DNA of 64,000 nucleotides from Proteles cristata cristata. Taxonomy: Eukaryota; Chordata; Mammalia; Carnivora; Hyaenidae. A program made the translations under genes and the position numbers. Shown here piece after piece: positions 33,896 to 46,427 of the stretch. The notes beneath the pieces were generated by a model. The model saw nothing but the letters and a program-made list of their open reading frames with translations. It was not told the origin of the DNA and ran no database searches. Position 1 is the stretch's first letter, and each line of letters opens with the position of its first letter. The DNA lies in NCBI GenBank assembly GCA_017311185.1, contig JAESUZ010005104.1, positions 1-64,000 of the forward strand. The letters run 5' to 3'.

Positions 33896-36800
33896 CAGGT
33901 TCAAAGTACAAATTCTCCGAGGTGACACCCCTGCTTCCCACTTAGAGTCAGCTCTGAGAGCCATCCCCAGACTTTTCACTGGGCAGGGCAGTTGACCCCT
34001 GTCCAATGGGGAACACCAGATGTGGTCCCCAGCTCCTGCTAATTCCATGTGGCTCCTCACGCCCAAGGATGGCCAGGAGCTTCTGATGCACAGGGCTGAA
34101 GCCAGAACCAGTAGAAAGAAGTGACCAGACCCTTCAAGGGAACATGGCAGAAGGATGGTGGCCATGGCTGGCAAAGGCAACTCTGGGGAGAAAGAGTTCA
34201 TGGTTCAGGGCCAGGCCAAGTGCAGGATCCACGGGAGGATGTGCCACCCCAAAGAAGGGAAGACCAAGGAGGGCAAGGTGCCATCTCCAGGGCGGCTTCA
34301 GGGTGGAAAGCACAGCAGAAGTAAGTATGGCTGAGATGGCCACCAATGACACAGTCCCAGCCAGCACCATGCACTCAGGGCAACTGGGAATTAGCAGCCA
34401 AAGCAGGCAGTGCACCCAGTCTCCTTTCATGCATGGCCAGGCCCAGCTGTCAAAGCTGGGCTATTGATTGGGAAGAAAGGGGGACCTGGGGAAAGCTGGG
34501 GGCCTCAAACTCCTTTGTTCCACTGGCTGTTTTGCCAGAAGAGCTCTCTTTGGTCCCTGCCTGAAGCAGTCAGTCCTCCTTTACCTGAAGCACCTGGAAG
34601 GGCTTCTCCTGGAGCAGGGTCCATGTGGGATTCTCAGGACCAGCTCCCCCACCAGCTCCCAGCTTTGCTTATAACTAGACTCAGGCCCCAGGAGGCCCAA
34701 AAGGGTGAGGTACAAAGTGTGGCCCATGATGAAGTGGCTACGCTCCAGAAGAACCTCATGCAGACAGAAATCTGGAGAACACGTGTGGGATTCAGGTGGC
34801 GGGAATATGAGACACATAAGGCTGAATCCATTGAAACAGGGCCACTAGCAGAGGGTCTGGACTCGTTGCAGCCTAAGGAGTTAGAAAGGGCCCCAGGGTT
34901 TGGTTGCTTGGTTGAAACATGGACCACAAAGCAGGTTCGCTAAGTGCAATTGAAAATGCCAGAACCACCTCGGTGTACTGCAGATGGATAACTCAAGGAC
35001 TCAGGGGGATCAGGGTGCTCGAGGACACTTGCCACTGAGACCTGCTCACCCTCCACAAGAGGGGCAGGAGCATGTGCCTTTCCCCTTGACCTGGAGGAAT
35101 CCACCCACAGGGGGAGCCCAGCACCCTGGAGAGCTCTGCGGCCTCTCTTCTCTGCAGGCCCATTAGAGCCACTGCCATACAGGGAGGATCTCTAAATATA
35201 GTGGAGTCCGTGGATCTCAGAGTGGCAAGGCCCAGTGGTGGCACTTCACGACCCAGGACAGGGTAGATGTGGCCGGGGGGTGGGCAGCAGGGCCACTGCA
35301 GCCACCAGCAGCCAGACTCACAGAGGCGCAGGTGTGAGCTGGTGGCCTGGGGACCCTGGACGTGGAGCCGACGAGCAGCCTGCTCAAGTCTGGCTTCGTC
35401 TGCGTGAGGGGAAGCATTCTGGATCTAGTATACAGATGTCTGGCCCAGGCCACCAGAGCAGGCACACCCCTCCACCACAGACACAGGCCTTGTGAGGAAA
35501 GACCACACTGCACTGCTGGACAGGTATACTATGGATCTTCTGGCCAGCCTCCCTAGTGACCCACGGCCACTCTCCAGGGGATGGCACAGAGCTCATGGAC
35601 AGCCCTGCTTGGGGACTGGCTTGCCCACGGGGGCCCTCTTGGACAGAGGTGCTGGCAAGTGTCCTCTAGCACCTTTGGGAGGGACCACACTGGCCCCCGA
35701 ATGTCCTGTAGCCAGGCCACCCACCAGCTGTTAGGGGACACATCCAGAGAGATTTCCACATGACGAATGTCCGAAGGAGAGGCTCTGTTTAGGCGTCAGG
35801 CACTCGAACCTCTCCAGACATGAGGGAAACTGCCGAGTGAGCCACCCTCGGGGTGCTCCTCATAGGGAAGCTGTCAGGTCAGAGACCATGGAGGGTGGCC
35901 GAACCCCACAAGAGGCCACATACCAAGGATGCTCTTCTAGAATAGCAGCCGTAGTCTGCTCAGTGCTGCTGCTCACCTCCCTGTTGTCTCTCTGCAAGAG
36001 GCACCCATCTGCCAACATGACCACAGGCAGTGGGACACTGGGCGGGGGGTGGTCATTCTGGAAGACGAACCTTTGCTAATCCTCCCCATGCCAGGCAGCC
36101 ACAGGCTAGTGCCAGACAGCAAAGAACTGTTGGATGAGTCTCGGAACCCACCTGGCCTCGTTGCTAACTACAGGAAAGCTGTGAGCGCAGAGTGAGTGGT
36201 GTGAACATCCCACCCTCATGAGCACTTTTGAGAGAGTGGGCTCCACTGCAGGTGGTCACAAGAAGGAAGAGGCATGCCTGTACAGCAGGGGAGGGGAGAG
36301 ACAAGCCCCCTCAGTTACTCTGCGTGCCCTTCCAGCAGCCCTGCCAGAACCTGCTGCCGCCGTGGCTGGGAAGCCCCTGTGGGGTGCTGTCCACCCTGCC
36401 TCAGCTCTGACCCCTTGGCATCAGGCCTGAGGCTGCTGCAACCTCAAGAGGCTGTGAACCCAGTGGCCAAGGAAATGGTGCCCCCTGCCCTTGTGTACGC
36501 CTGTGTCATCAGCTCTTCAGGAATCTCGGTGACTCTGTCCTTTGGCAGAATCACCATATTTACAAAAACAGCCATGGAGGCATGCATTCCAGACAAAGGG
36601 ACAGGGTAGTGCAAGTCAGAATTAGGTTTATTAAACCCAGAGATGCTTCCAGAATGTCTGAGGTGAGCTGTGTGTGTGTTGACTGGCAGTATCTTGCCCC
36701 TGGAGATGGTAGAGAGGAGGTGTTGGCAGACGCAGACCCGGCGTCCATACCTGGCCCTCACCTTCCTGTTGAAGGCAGGAGCAGAGGTGCACAGAGGATC

Positions 36801-38800
36801 ACAGGCAACTGACCGTGCACTGGGCTCTGGGCCGTCCCACCCAGGTGACAGGCTGGTGAGCAGTGTCCGGGGACATCTTGTGGCCGAATCCCTACGTATG
36901 AGGGCCACATTGGGCTGTGACAGCCCTGCAGGCCCTGGGTGCCTGGTGGGGCTTTGTGGATAAGGCAAGCACGTTCTGAGGCCACCCAGGCCTTATGGAT
37001 GTTGTAGGGAAAGACTGGTGGCCAGGACTTTGGTCCACTCAGCTGAGCCACCTGGAACCACAGTGGTACCAACTGTATTAGAAACGCTGGTGTCTGAACC
37101 AGCACAGTCCCCCTCTCTGCCCACCGTGGAGCCAGAGGTTTTGTACAACAGGATCTGAGGATGTTAGGAAATCACCACAGACCCAACTAGTCTCAAACTA
37201 CCTGCAGCATCATAAGAAACAGGAGCCCCGCTCTGACACCCAGCCTGGGGAGGATGCTTCACATTTGCAGAGTCCCAGATGGTCCTTGTCCTGGCCCTCC
37301 TCAGACCCGGCCTGGTGTCGGGGCCTGGCTGCGCCACGGGACCCAGGTGTGCAGGAGCGCTGCTGTCTTCCAACAGCTATGCACCCCCCTTGCTGGAAGG
37401 GCTCAAGCTCATCTCCCTGACCATCTCAGAGTGGGCTGCAGAGTGGGCACAACGCCTTCCCTGTGGCTCTTCTGCAATGACAGGCAGGTGCTTGACGAGG
37501 AGGATCCCCTGTGGATCCAAGGCTGTGCTCCACCAGAAGGACGCGTGCACTCCTGTGGCCAGTCCCTTGATGTTAACTTAGGGCCCTTAATGTTCTGGGA
37601 ATGGCTTTTTTTCTTTGCACGGATGATCGTCGCAGCTTTATTCATAACAGCCCCAAACTAGAAACAACCCAGATGTATTGACAGATGAAGGGACAGAGAC
37701 GCAAACTGTGGTGTGTCACTAGGGTGCAGTCCCACCAGCCATGAAGAGGAGCCTGAGCGGACCCTGAGGAACTGGGCATGGGTGGAAGCCTCAGTCTGCC
37801 AAGGCCCAGCCCAGCCCCAGATCTCCCCCAGGCCGCGTAGGGTGTCTGCATAAGGTACCCTTGGGGTGACACCTCGCAAAGGCTGATTCGGGCATGGCCT
37901 CGGGCAGAGGCCCACTGGAGGCTTCTCACACCCCGTGGCAAAGTTTCCTCCACTTTCCATTTTACCACAGTACAAAAGGCCTGCTTTTCCATAAAGATGT
38001 TTCCACATGCCTCGTGTGGGTCAATAAACCGGTCCTTGAGAGTGCAGTTACCAGTGGTGTTCCTCAACCTATTAGACAAAAGAATGAGAGCAGGGCTTGG
38101 GCTCCTGGCCTTCACCTCAGGCCATGTGGGAAACCCTATTCCCTCCCTGTCACCCGCCTGCAGGCCCGCACAGCCACATTTGCTGACAGGCCGTGTCTGC
38201 CTGTCCCCCTGGTACCCTGAGGGCCGGGCCATGCCTGTGTGCCTTCATGTCAGATGCTTTCAGCAAGACCCTCCCTGGCCCAGCAGCACCTCTGCACACC
38301 CAGCCATGTCTGTCTGTGGCACCTGGGTGGCTCTGTGAAATCATCCCTGTGATTTTCTCCCCGTTTCCAAAGTGCCTTACCTGGCTACTTTCACTGTTAA
38401 CCAAGAAGCATTTTTCAGGACACTTAAGCACTGTTTCATTCGGAGCTCACTTTGATTTAGCACAGTCCGCAGTGTCCAAACTGGTGATTCTGGACCACCG
38501 ACATCAACATTATCATCCAGGAAGATGAGGAAGGCCATGGCACGGGTACCCAGGGACAGGAAATGCAGCCAGGCAGAGACCTGAGGTTCCCCAGGTGAAG
38601 AGGGGGAGATTCACTAGCCACGCATCGCTCAGGCACCCTCACACACAGCAAGACCTCTTCCAGCCCAACCCAGCCACTGAGAGAGGCTCACTGGTAGTCA
38701 TTAATACTCTCAGAGGAGAGGCTGCTCACAGCTGAGAAAACTTATTTGGGAGGAGCGATAGACGTTTCTTGTGTGCGGTTCTGGCTCTGGTCAGTGTGTT
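33896..38800. other. Inter-gene region, left part
   Basis: No gene was recognised. Long open frames here have no family resemblance and no splice context. A - strand AATAAA lies at 36627-36632, and could end a longer TBX1 transcript or be chance. L1-like debris lies at 37611-37790. Confidence 0.5.
37611..37790 (+). repeat. L1 3'-region fragment
   Basis: 'gcagctttattcataacagc', 'ccccaaactagaaacaaccc' and 'agatgtattgacagatgaag' match the widespread L1 pattern (…ttattcacaatagcc…gaaacaaccc…). Confidence 0.7.
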
Positions 38801-38801
38801 C

Positions 38802-39020
38802 TTTTTTTTTTTTTTTTTTTTTTAAGTTTTCCTTATTTATTTTGAGAGAGACAGAGACAATGCAAGTGCCGGAGGGGCAGAGAAAGAGGGAGGGATTGAA
38901 AATCCCAAGCAGTCTCGCCAGCACTAGCAGCACGGGGTTCAAACTCATGAAACCATGAGATCATGACCTGAGCTGAAATCAAGAGTCAGACACTTAACCA
39001 CTGAGCCACCCAGGTGCCCC
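38802..39020 (-). repeat. Felid-type CAN-SINE, antisense
   Basis: T22-like run, 'ttatttattttgagagagac', 'gatcatgacctgagctgaaa' and end 'ctgagccacccaggtgcccc'. Diverged direct repeats 'tctggtc…ttct' lie on both sides. Confidence 0.9.
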
Positions 39021-41100
39021 TCTGGTCCATGCATTCTACTGTCCTGTCCTTATTGGTAGAACTTCCATAGATCAGGAGTGTGGGCACAGTGTAGCTGGGG
39101 CCTCTGGTTGGAGCCTCACAGGCTATAATTAGGTATCAGTGGGCCAGGCACCTCTTCCAGCCCTCCTGGTTGTTAGCAGAATCCACAGCTTTGTGCTAGC
39201 CGCCCGAGGCCCGAGGCTCCTTCACGGCCAGCAGGAATGGCCTTGGGGTATTCTGTGCCATGACTTTCATGACCCCGGGTGTGATCTGAATGTTCTGCGG
39301 AGTCAAAGCATCCCCTGCCACCACCTCCAGGGCAGAAGGCGCCTCTGATCCAGGGGATGGCGGGGACTGCCACATGTCCCACCTCCAGGCCACCTGCCCT
39401 GAAAGGCATCTGTGCCATCGAGGCCAGCCAGCTCAGGCGAGTGGGTGGCCTGGCATGTGCATCTGGTGAGAGCCTGCCTCAGGAACCTTCTGCAGATCCT
39501 CCTCCAGACCTGTGGTAACCCTGCAAGGGGAATCCACAGCCATTCCCACGCAGCAGGTGGGCAATGCTTACCCAGCACCCACCGCAGGCTGGGTCCTCTC
39601 GAACAAGCAGGAAGCTCCCAGCAGACCTGGCAAGGACCAGGGGTATGGCCCACAGTCGGTCATTGAGACTTCATCAGCTTTTCATGCTCCCTGAGTTTCA
39701 TAGGTGGGGTAACATCAGACAGCCATGTGCTTTGGAAGTACGCAAACCAGCCTCCATGTCTGGTGGGGGGCAGTGAGCCCCAGAGAACAGGACGAGGCAC
39801 TCAGACATGGGAGTACCCGAGGAAGGGCTTGCTGTGGTCCAGTGTCCACAGAGACCTCGCTGCACTCGCTCAGCCGTCTGGCTTTGTGCTGACGTGCAGT
39901 GCGTGTCTTTGCGCTCCTGAGTGAGTGATGTTCAATCAGGTGTTACCCACCTGCGTCTGTGCCAAGAAGCCACAGAACACCCTCTGCACAAAAGGACTGT
40001 TTGCACAAAGAAAAAACATTCCTTCAGGGGGTTCTTTAGAAACGCTTGATACTCAACTAGCTATAACTTCACGGGAAAGCCTGGTGTCAAAGACGTGCTG
40101 GCACAGACGAAAACCTTAAAGCTGAGCGTGCCGTGCACCTGTGCTTCGGTGCAGGCGAGCCACTGCCCCCCGTCGCACCCTGCAGCTCCAGCAGCGCAGC
40201 TGCCCGCGTCCAGCCCACCCCCCTCCTGCGGCATTGCCGCCCTCCGATTTCACATGTGCCCTGCCTAGACTCAGCTTCCCCAGGCAAGCTCACTGGCTTG
40301 TCTGGCAACACCCTAAGGAGCCAGGCAGGAAGGAAGCACCTGGGCCAGACAGAGATGTGCAAGATGCCAAGGGCCAGGTGGCTGCTGTTGAGTAGGGCAG
40401 ACATACACACAACCCACCAGGAAACATGCCCACCATGTATAGGATTGTCAGTTCCACAAAGGAAGTTCCAAAACTACACTGAGGGAATCCATGCAGGAAG
40501 ACACTGAGTGGGAGACAGAGCCACCTACCATAGTAAGTATGGCATACCTATATCGTGTGCCAAACTGAAAAAAGGGTGCTCATGGTCTTTAAATGAAATG
40601 ATTCTGCCTCCATCCCTGCCAGGAGGGTGTGCCTAGAGCCATTCTACCTGCACACCCCACACTCTACTTGGGCTCTCGGATCTTGGAGCAGGGTCAGGAA
40701 AGTACACCCTGTGTGTCATTGACAGACACCTTTGGGCAGCAGTGTCTGGGACCTCTGGCCCACAGAGCCAAAAGTATTCATGTTTGTTGGCCCTCAAACA
40801 TTCTTTAAAGAACAGCTTCTGTGGCGCAGGGCAGATGTGGGGAATCAATCCTGCTATGTGGGGAATCAATCCACAAAGCCTGGATGTGGTCAATGGTGCC
40901 AAGAGCAGTACTAGAGGCCAAGGGGCCTCCCACACGGGCCTGGGATGCATCAGGCATCAAGCAGACAGTTAACGGTCATCTGTTCAAACTGATGAGATTG
41001 TGTTAGGCCAAGAATTCTCACTGACACTCACACAAGAAACGTTAACCTGAAGTAGATCAGAAGAGTATCGTAATAGTTCAGTAAGCCAAGTGTGTCTGCG
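39021..41100. other. Inter-gene region, middle part
   Basis: GC-moderate unique DNA with no recognised gene. A small tandem duplication (unit about 20 bp, 'tgtggggaatcaatcc') lies at about 40836-40873. Confidence 0.5.
40836..40873. repeat. Two-copy tandem repeat
   Basis: 'atgtggggaatcaatcctgc' then 'tatgtggggaatcaatccac': two adjacent near-identical units. Confidence 0.85.
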
Positions 41101-41102
41101 CA

Positions 41103-41395
41103 CTGCTATAGTTTGAATGTCTGTGTCCCCCTCCAAGTTCCTAGGCTGAAACCTACCCCTCCAGGTGATGGCAACAGGAGGTGCTTAGGTCATGGGGTGG
41201 AACCCTTGTGAACAGGATTAGTGCCTTATGAAAGAGATGCCCAGAGAGATCCCTCCGCCCTTCTGCCATGCAAGGACACAGGAAGTGGGCTCTCACCACA
41301 CACTGAATCTGCGTTGATCATGGACTTCTAGCCTCCTCAACTGTGAGAAATGAAGTTCTGCTGTTTATAAGCCATAGCAGCCCAAAGGGACTGAG
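41103..41395 (+). repeat. Old LTR-type (MaLR/ERVL-like) interspersed repeat
   Basis: 'ctatagtttgaatgtctgtg', 'aggtgcttaggtcatggggt', 'acaggattagtgccttatga', 'cttctgccatgcaaggacac' and 'aactgtgagaaatgaagttc' match a familiar mammalian repeat (…atggtttgaatg…gtgaggacacag…actgtgagaaataaa…). The exact family is uncertain. Confidence 0.6.
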
Positions 41396-41440
41396 GCAAG
41401 ATGTTATATTTTTATTGTTTTTTAAGATGTGGAATGTTAT

Positions 41441-41651
41441 GGGGCCCCTGGGTGGCCCAGTCAGTTGAGCGTCTGACTTTGGCTCAGGTCATGATCTCAC
41501 AGTTCGTAGGGTAGAGCCCCGCATGGGGCTCTGTGCTGACAGCGCAGGGCCAGGAACCTGCTTTGGATGCTGTGTCTTCCTCTCTTCTCTCTGCCCCTCC
41601 CCAGCTTGTGCATGTGCACTTTCTCTCTCAAAAATAAACATTTTAAAAAAA
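41441..41651 (+). repeat. Felid-type CAN-SINE, sense
   Basis: 'ggggcccctgggtggcccag', 'ctgtgctgacagcgcagggc', TC-rich tract and 'caaaaataaacattttaaaa' tail. Near-identical 'g(g/a)aatgtta' lies on both sides as a likely target-site duplication. Confidence 0.9.
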
Positions 41652-41694
41652 GGCTGTAGAATGTTAAAAAAAAAATCAAGTCATTTGGTCTCAT

Positions 41695-41960
41695 CCTGTT
41701 GCAGTTATCTGTCACTGCATTAATAAACCAGCCCAAACTCAGCAGTGTCCAGCAGCCATCTGTGCACGTGGAATTCAGGGGCCAGGAATTTGGGAAGGGC
41801 TCAGCGGGGCGGTAGAGCCTGGGAAGGACTGAGCACAGAGGACACTGTCAACGTGTACGCCTCTGCATGGCCTCTCAGCCCGGTGGTCTCAGGGGAGTCA
41901 GACTTCTTACATGGGGCCTCCAAAAGCTCATCCAGCAAACCAGCAGGAGCCTTCTTTGCC
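41695..41960 (+). repeat. Ancient interspersed repeat, family uncertain
   Basis: 'gttatctgtcactgcattaa', 'taaaccagcccaaactcagc', 'aatttgggaagggctcagcg' and 'gacttcttacatggggcctc' follow a common eutherian repeat pattern (…taacaaaccaccccaaa…ggaatttgggcagggctcagc…). Confidence 0.5.
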
Positions 41961-42537
41961 CAGCCCTGGTATTAGAGAGGGGACACAAGACCCCGCCTCG
42001 TGAGGGAGGAAAGCCAAAATGTTTTCATCCTTTACAAAATAAGGCTTGTCCTTGTTTCTCTTTGGGTAGCAAGAGAGAGTGAGCATAGACAACCGAGACC
42101 CGAAGACTTGGGGGAAGGAGCCCAGGACAGGACCTGGGCCTCCTGCCATCACCAGGTGGGAGTACCCCAGCCATGCATGGGGGACACCCCTCACGCCACC
42201 CTGCAGGGTGTGATGAAATGCTCATGAAGAAGATTACACATCCCAACACACCAGTCTATGTCTCCAAATAAATGGACAGCAGGTCTGGACCTCCCATCCG
42301 CATGAAACCAAAGACTCCTTCATCTCAGGGAGAGAATTTGAAAATAAATGTGAAGGGCAAGGCTATCATTAAGAGTTCCTCAACCTATGGAGAAGTCTTG
42401 CTATAGAACAGGCCAGGGTAGGCCAGCCCCAATCAGTGACAGCACCAGCCCCTCCTGGGTGCCCGAGCCTGGAGCCAAGCAGCCTGCTGACCCAGTGAGT
42501 AGTCTGAGCCCTAGGGTTGCTGAGAACACACCTAAGG

Positions 42538-42796
42538 AAGAATAAGAAACAATCCTGGGACACCTGGGTGGCTCAGTCGGTTAAGCGTCTGACTTCGGCC
42601 CAGGTCATGACCGCACGGTTGGTGGGTTCGAGCCCCACATTGGGCTGTTATGCTGACAGCTAGCTCAGAGCCGGGAGCCTGTTTCAGATTCTGTGTCACC
42701 CTCTCTCTCTGACCCTCCCCTGCTCATACTCTCTCTCTCTCTCTCTCAGAAATAAATTTTTTAAAAAAATTTTAGAAAAAGAATAAAAAACAATCC
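42538..42796 (+). repeat. Felid-type CAN-SINE with 18-bp target-site duplication
   Basis: The body is 42556-42778 ('gggacacctgggtggctcag', 'cagctagctcagagccggga', (TC)n, A-rich tail). Direct repeats AAGAATAAGAAACAATCC (42538-42555) and a one-mismatch copy (42779-42796) flank it. The low divergence suggests a young insertion. Confidence 0.93.
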
Positions 42797-43080
42797 AAAG
42801 AAACTAAACGTAGTTCAGTGCTTTTAGCACCAGCTTTCGTGAATCTTACATCATGTGTGTGTATCTTTCCTAAGATATTAAGACATTTTCAGATCTATAT
42901 GTTAGGCTTGTCACTTTTGTTAAATATTTACAAGTGTTTTTAATGCATTTGCAACCAATGTATAAATGTCGGGGAAATTTTACTCTGTTATATCTGTATA
43001 TCTGACATGTTTTGATATATCAACCGAGTTAGGGTATGCTATAGTGAGAATTCTTTATTATACAATATACAGTTTATAAA
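42797..43080. promoter_or_regulatory. AT-rich patch, candidate conserved element
   Basis: About 280 bp of AT-rich, non-tandem DNA follows the SINE, with TAAATATTTAC (forkhead-like), TTTTAATGCATTTGCA and TTGATATATCAA. It carries no SINE or L1 signature. Function is inference only. Confidence 0.25.
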
Positions 43081-43189
43081 TCTTGAGAATTTATTGAACC
43101 ATTGATTTTTTTTTTCTAGTTTGGAAATTTCAAACAAGGGCCACAATGAAGGAAACTTACATTCAGTAACATTCGCTCTCTTTAGGAGG

Positions 43190-43360
43190 TGGTTGTGTGA
43201 ACCATAACAAAAGTTCCACCCCACCCCACCCCCAGTAATACCCTCCTGCCCCTTTGCTGGCCCCCACCACAGCCCTGGCACCCATGGGTCTGCTCTCTTG
43301 CCCTGCAGTCTTGCCTTTTCCAGAATGAATATAGACAGAATCCTACAGTATGGCACCTTC
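43190..43360. repeat. L1 3'-end-like debris
   Basis: 'cttgccttttccagaatgaa' then 'tatagacagaatcctacagt' resembles the end of the L1 segment seen at 29225-29640. Confidence 0.45.
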
Positions 43361-44491
43361 CCTCTGGTCACCCCCGATTCTGTGTTCGGGGCCCAATGGC
43401 TGCCCCCACCAAGAAACGGCTCCTTCCTCCCAGAGTGACCTTCACGCCTAGGGGACCCAGCTTCTGAGCATGGTAAGCAGCTGGACTCACCCCTGAGGTG
43501 GTCTGCCTTTGTGGAGCCTGTCCTGAGCCCCTTGGCCCTGCCCCATAGAGCCCACTGGCCACCCCCATCCCCCCCAGAGGCCCTGGCCAGCATGGTGGCC
43601 TCTGTCGGTCCCTCTCTTTGGGAACATGCATTCTCTTAGAGCAGAAACTGTGTCTCAACAAATACTGCGTGGCACCCACTTTGGCATGTGAAAGGGTGAA
43701 CATGGGACTCTGCTCCCCACCTCACACCACACCTTTGCCTCCCCTGAAAGAGAGAGGGCTGGTGGGGCTGGGCCCTCCCAGAGCTAAGTGGCCTTGCCCA
43801 CCCTCCTGAACACTTGGGGTCCCTAACTGAAACCCCACAAACAAAAGAGAGAGACACTGTCCCTGAGAGACAGACACACACACAAGAGCTCGCTGGACTG
43901 GCCAGGGAACCGGCACTTGGAGGGGCATCTCCTGGGGTCCCAAACACACACCCAGGGCTGTCACCAGCCCCCCAGCATCCAGGACCCACTGCTCAGGTTG
44001 GGGGCTGGACAGCCTGCCTCATGGATGAGTCTGGGTCTCTGGGCACCAGTGAAGCTTATGGAGAGTGCCTGGGGTGGACTCAGCCCGGGGAGGTAGCACC
44101 AGGAGAGTGGCTCCCAGTAGGAGGGGTGCTTGATCGTCTGGCTGCCGTCCAGCTAATTGCCAGGCAGGATGTGGGGTTCAAACTACTTGGGGCTGTGGCT
44201 GTTAGCTGGTCCAGACTCTGTGACATTTGGGTCCAGCGATTCTGTGTTGGGGCCGTCCTATGCACCACTGGGTGCTGAACAGCATACCTGGCCTCCACCC
44301 ACCCAGTATGGCCGTCAAAAGTGTCCCCAGACATTGCCCAATGCCCCTGTAGGATAAAATTTGCACATGCACTGGTTTAGAGACAGGTTAGGACTTGGTC
44401 AATCCAAGGTGAACAGGGTAACTTTTGTAGATTATGGATAATCCAGGGTTTCCTTAAGTGTTCAATACATGTAAATATACATAAAAATATA

Positions 44492-44585
44492 CATTTGGAG
44501 CATCTGTCGGTTAAGCATCCTACTTCAACTCAGGTCATGAGCTCATGGTTCCTGGGTTCAAGCCCCTCGTGGAACTCTGTGCGTG
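44492..44585 (+). repeat. Truncated/degenerate CAN-SINE, sense
   Basis: 'gcatctgtcggttaagcatc', 'ctcaggtcatgagctcatgg' and 'gggttcaagcccctcgtgga' are the head only. It then degrades into a GT-rich run. Confidence 0.8.
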
Positions 44586-46427
44586 TGTTGTTGTGTGTGT
44601 GCGTGTGATGTTTTCATAACAGCCATCCTTAGGGGGCACAAAGGGGTCTCTTGCTGTGGTTTAATCCAAATTTTTAACTCATCATAAATTATTTCCCACG
44701 TGTATGCGTAATACGATCTCTGTCTTCTGGAAACTTAAATCTCACGGGGATGAGACACGTGCATGGGAAATAGCTGGAAACGGGAGGGAAACCAAGTGGC
44801 AGTGTGCAGTGGCTGGGGTGGGACGGGTGGGCGGAGGACAGGCTTTCAGGAGCCAAATGGCCCCACCAGCACACACCAGGCGGCTCGGCCCCCTCATGTG
44901 TCCTGGCCCACCTGAGACCTGTCCTCTCCCATCAGCAGCCCACCTGTTCCAGGGGCAGGATTGGTAAGTGGCAGAGAAATGACAGTGGCAAGTGAAGAGC
45001 CCAGAGGCAGCTGCGGCTCTGGGAACAGCCCTGCAATAGCTTCTGGGAGTCCAGGTCTCCGGAAGAGGGTGCTGACTGTGGCCTTGGGCCCCACCTCTAA
45101 TGGACCCTTCTGGCCGTCCACCCAGAAGGGAGAAGGGCTTGATCATCAGTGCTGAGGTGAGACATGGCCAGAAACACCTACCATTGTAAGAAGGGCCCAC
45201 TATAGAAGCCTCCATGGGGCGCTGGGGAAAATGAGGCCCACTGCCCCTTTGCTGCCCAGCAGCACTGCCCAGCCCTGCCCGGTGGAGATGACAGCAGGCA
45301 CACTTGGGGCCAGTGGCCTCTCTTTAGCCCCCGCTGTGGGGATGCCCACAAATGCCAGAATGCCTGCTCACTCACAGAGCTGGGTTGCTGCGTGGCGGGT
45401 GTGTGGGAAACGTGTGTATGGGTGGCATACAGCTGGAAGCTGGCAGCTCTCTGCGGCCCACCCCCCACCTTAGACAAGATGCCCTCGGGCCAGGCACATA
45501 GCCTGGCAGCCCCCGGTCTCTGCAGCTCTGTGCCCTGCAATCTCTCCCAGAACAAGGACCCAGCTGGCCAGTGGCATCTTAATTAAACCTCTTGTTTTTC
45601 TTAGTTCTTTGAAGACTTTACAAAAGATGGATTCTTTGCATGGAAGTTGCTGCTTCCATATTCTGTCGCACCCCATCACCACACACGCACTCTCCCAGTC
45701 CCCACTACCACGTTGGAAGCCCTGACCTACCAGTGCCCTGTGTAGACGAGTGGCAGAGAATGCACTGCAGCCGGCCTTCCTGCAGCTCTGAGCCCCACCT
45801 GCAGACCACGCGGGGGCTGGCCGTGCCGGGCAGCCTTAGTGGACACGGGGAGGGGCCTGGATCCCAGCCAGTGACTCAAGTCTACCTTACCACAAGGGAG
45901 GACTCGGAGAGGGCAGCCCTGCAATGAAGAGCCTGCTGTGTCCTCCAGCGCAGGCACTACCCAAAGAAAAAAGATGCAAGCTGCAGCCACATGCAGCCAA
46001 GCAGCCTCGGGGAGCCCAAGAGCTATGGCCTCTTCCTTAACCTGGACTCCAGTGGCCCCGACTGCCATTACCACCTTCACTGTGAGATGAGGTCCCAAAA
46101 GAAGCCATCCTGGAGAAGAATCTAGAAAGCATGTTTTGAGATGAAAGGTAGGTTCAGAGATGGGGTCACAGATGGAGGGGGCTGGGAAGACAGGTGCATG
46201 GGGGGGAGGGACAGGGGCATCCATCCTGGAAGGCCAAGGCCACTTGTGGGGAGGGCTTAGGGACTGGAGCCCAGGACCCAGTCTTCCAGGGTGGGTCTTT
46301 GCTGTCTTCCCAATGACGTGAGATACAGCACTCAGAGCTGCTTCAGGCCTTGGCCCAAAAAGTCATAAGGATGTGACTGAAAAAAATGTCACTCAAGTCC
46401 AGACCCCCAGCAACTGTAAGGCCCACC

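Noticed and set aside
34100..34470. Possible processed pseudogene (Lys/Gly-rich reading)
   Set aside because: No frame gives a recognisable protein, and there is no A tail or flanking duplication.
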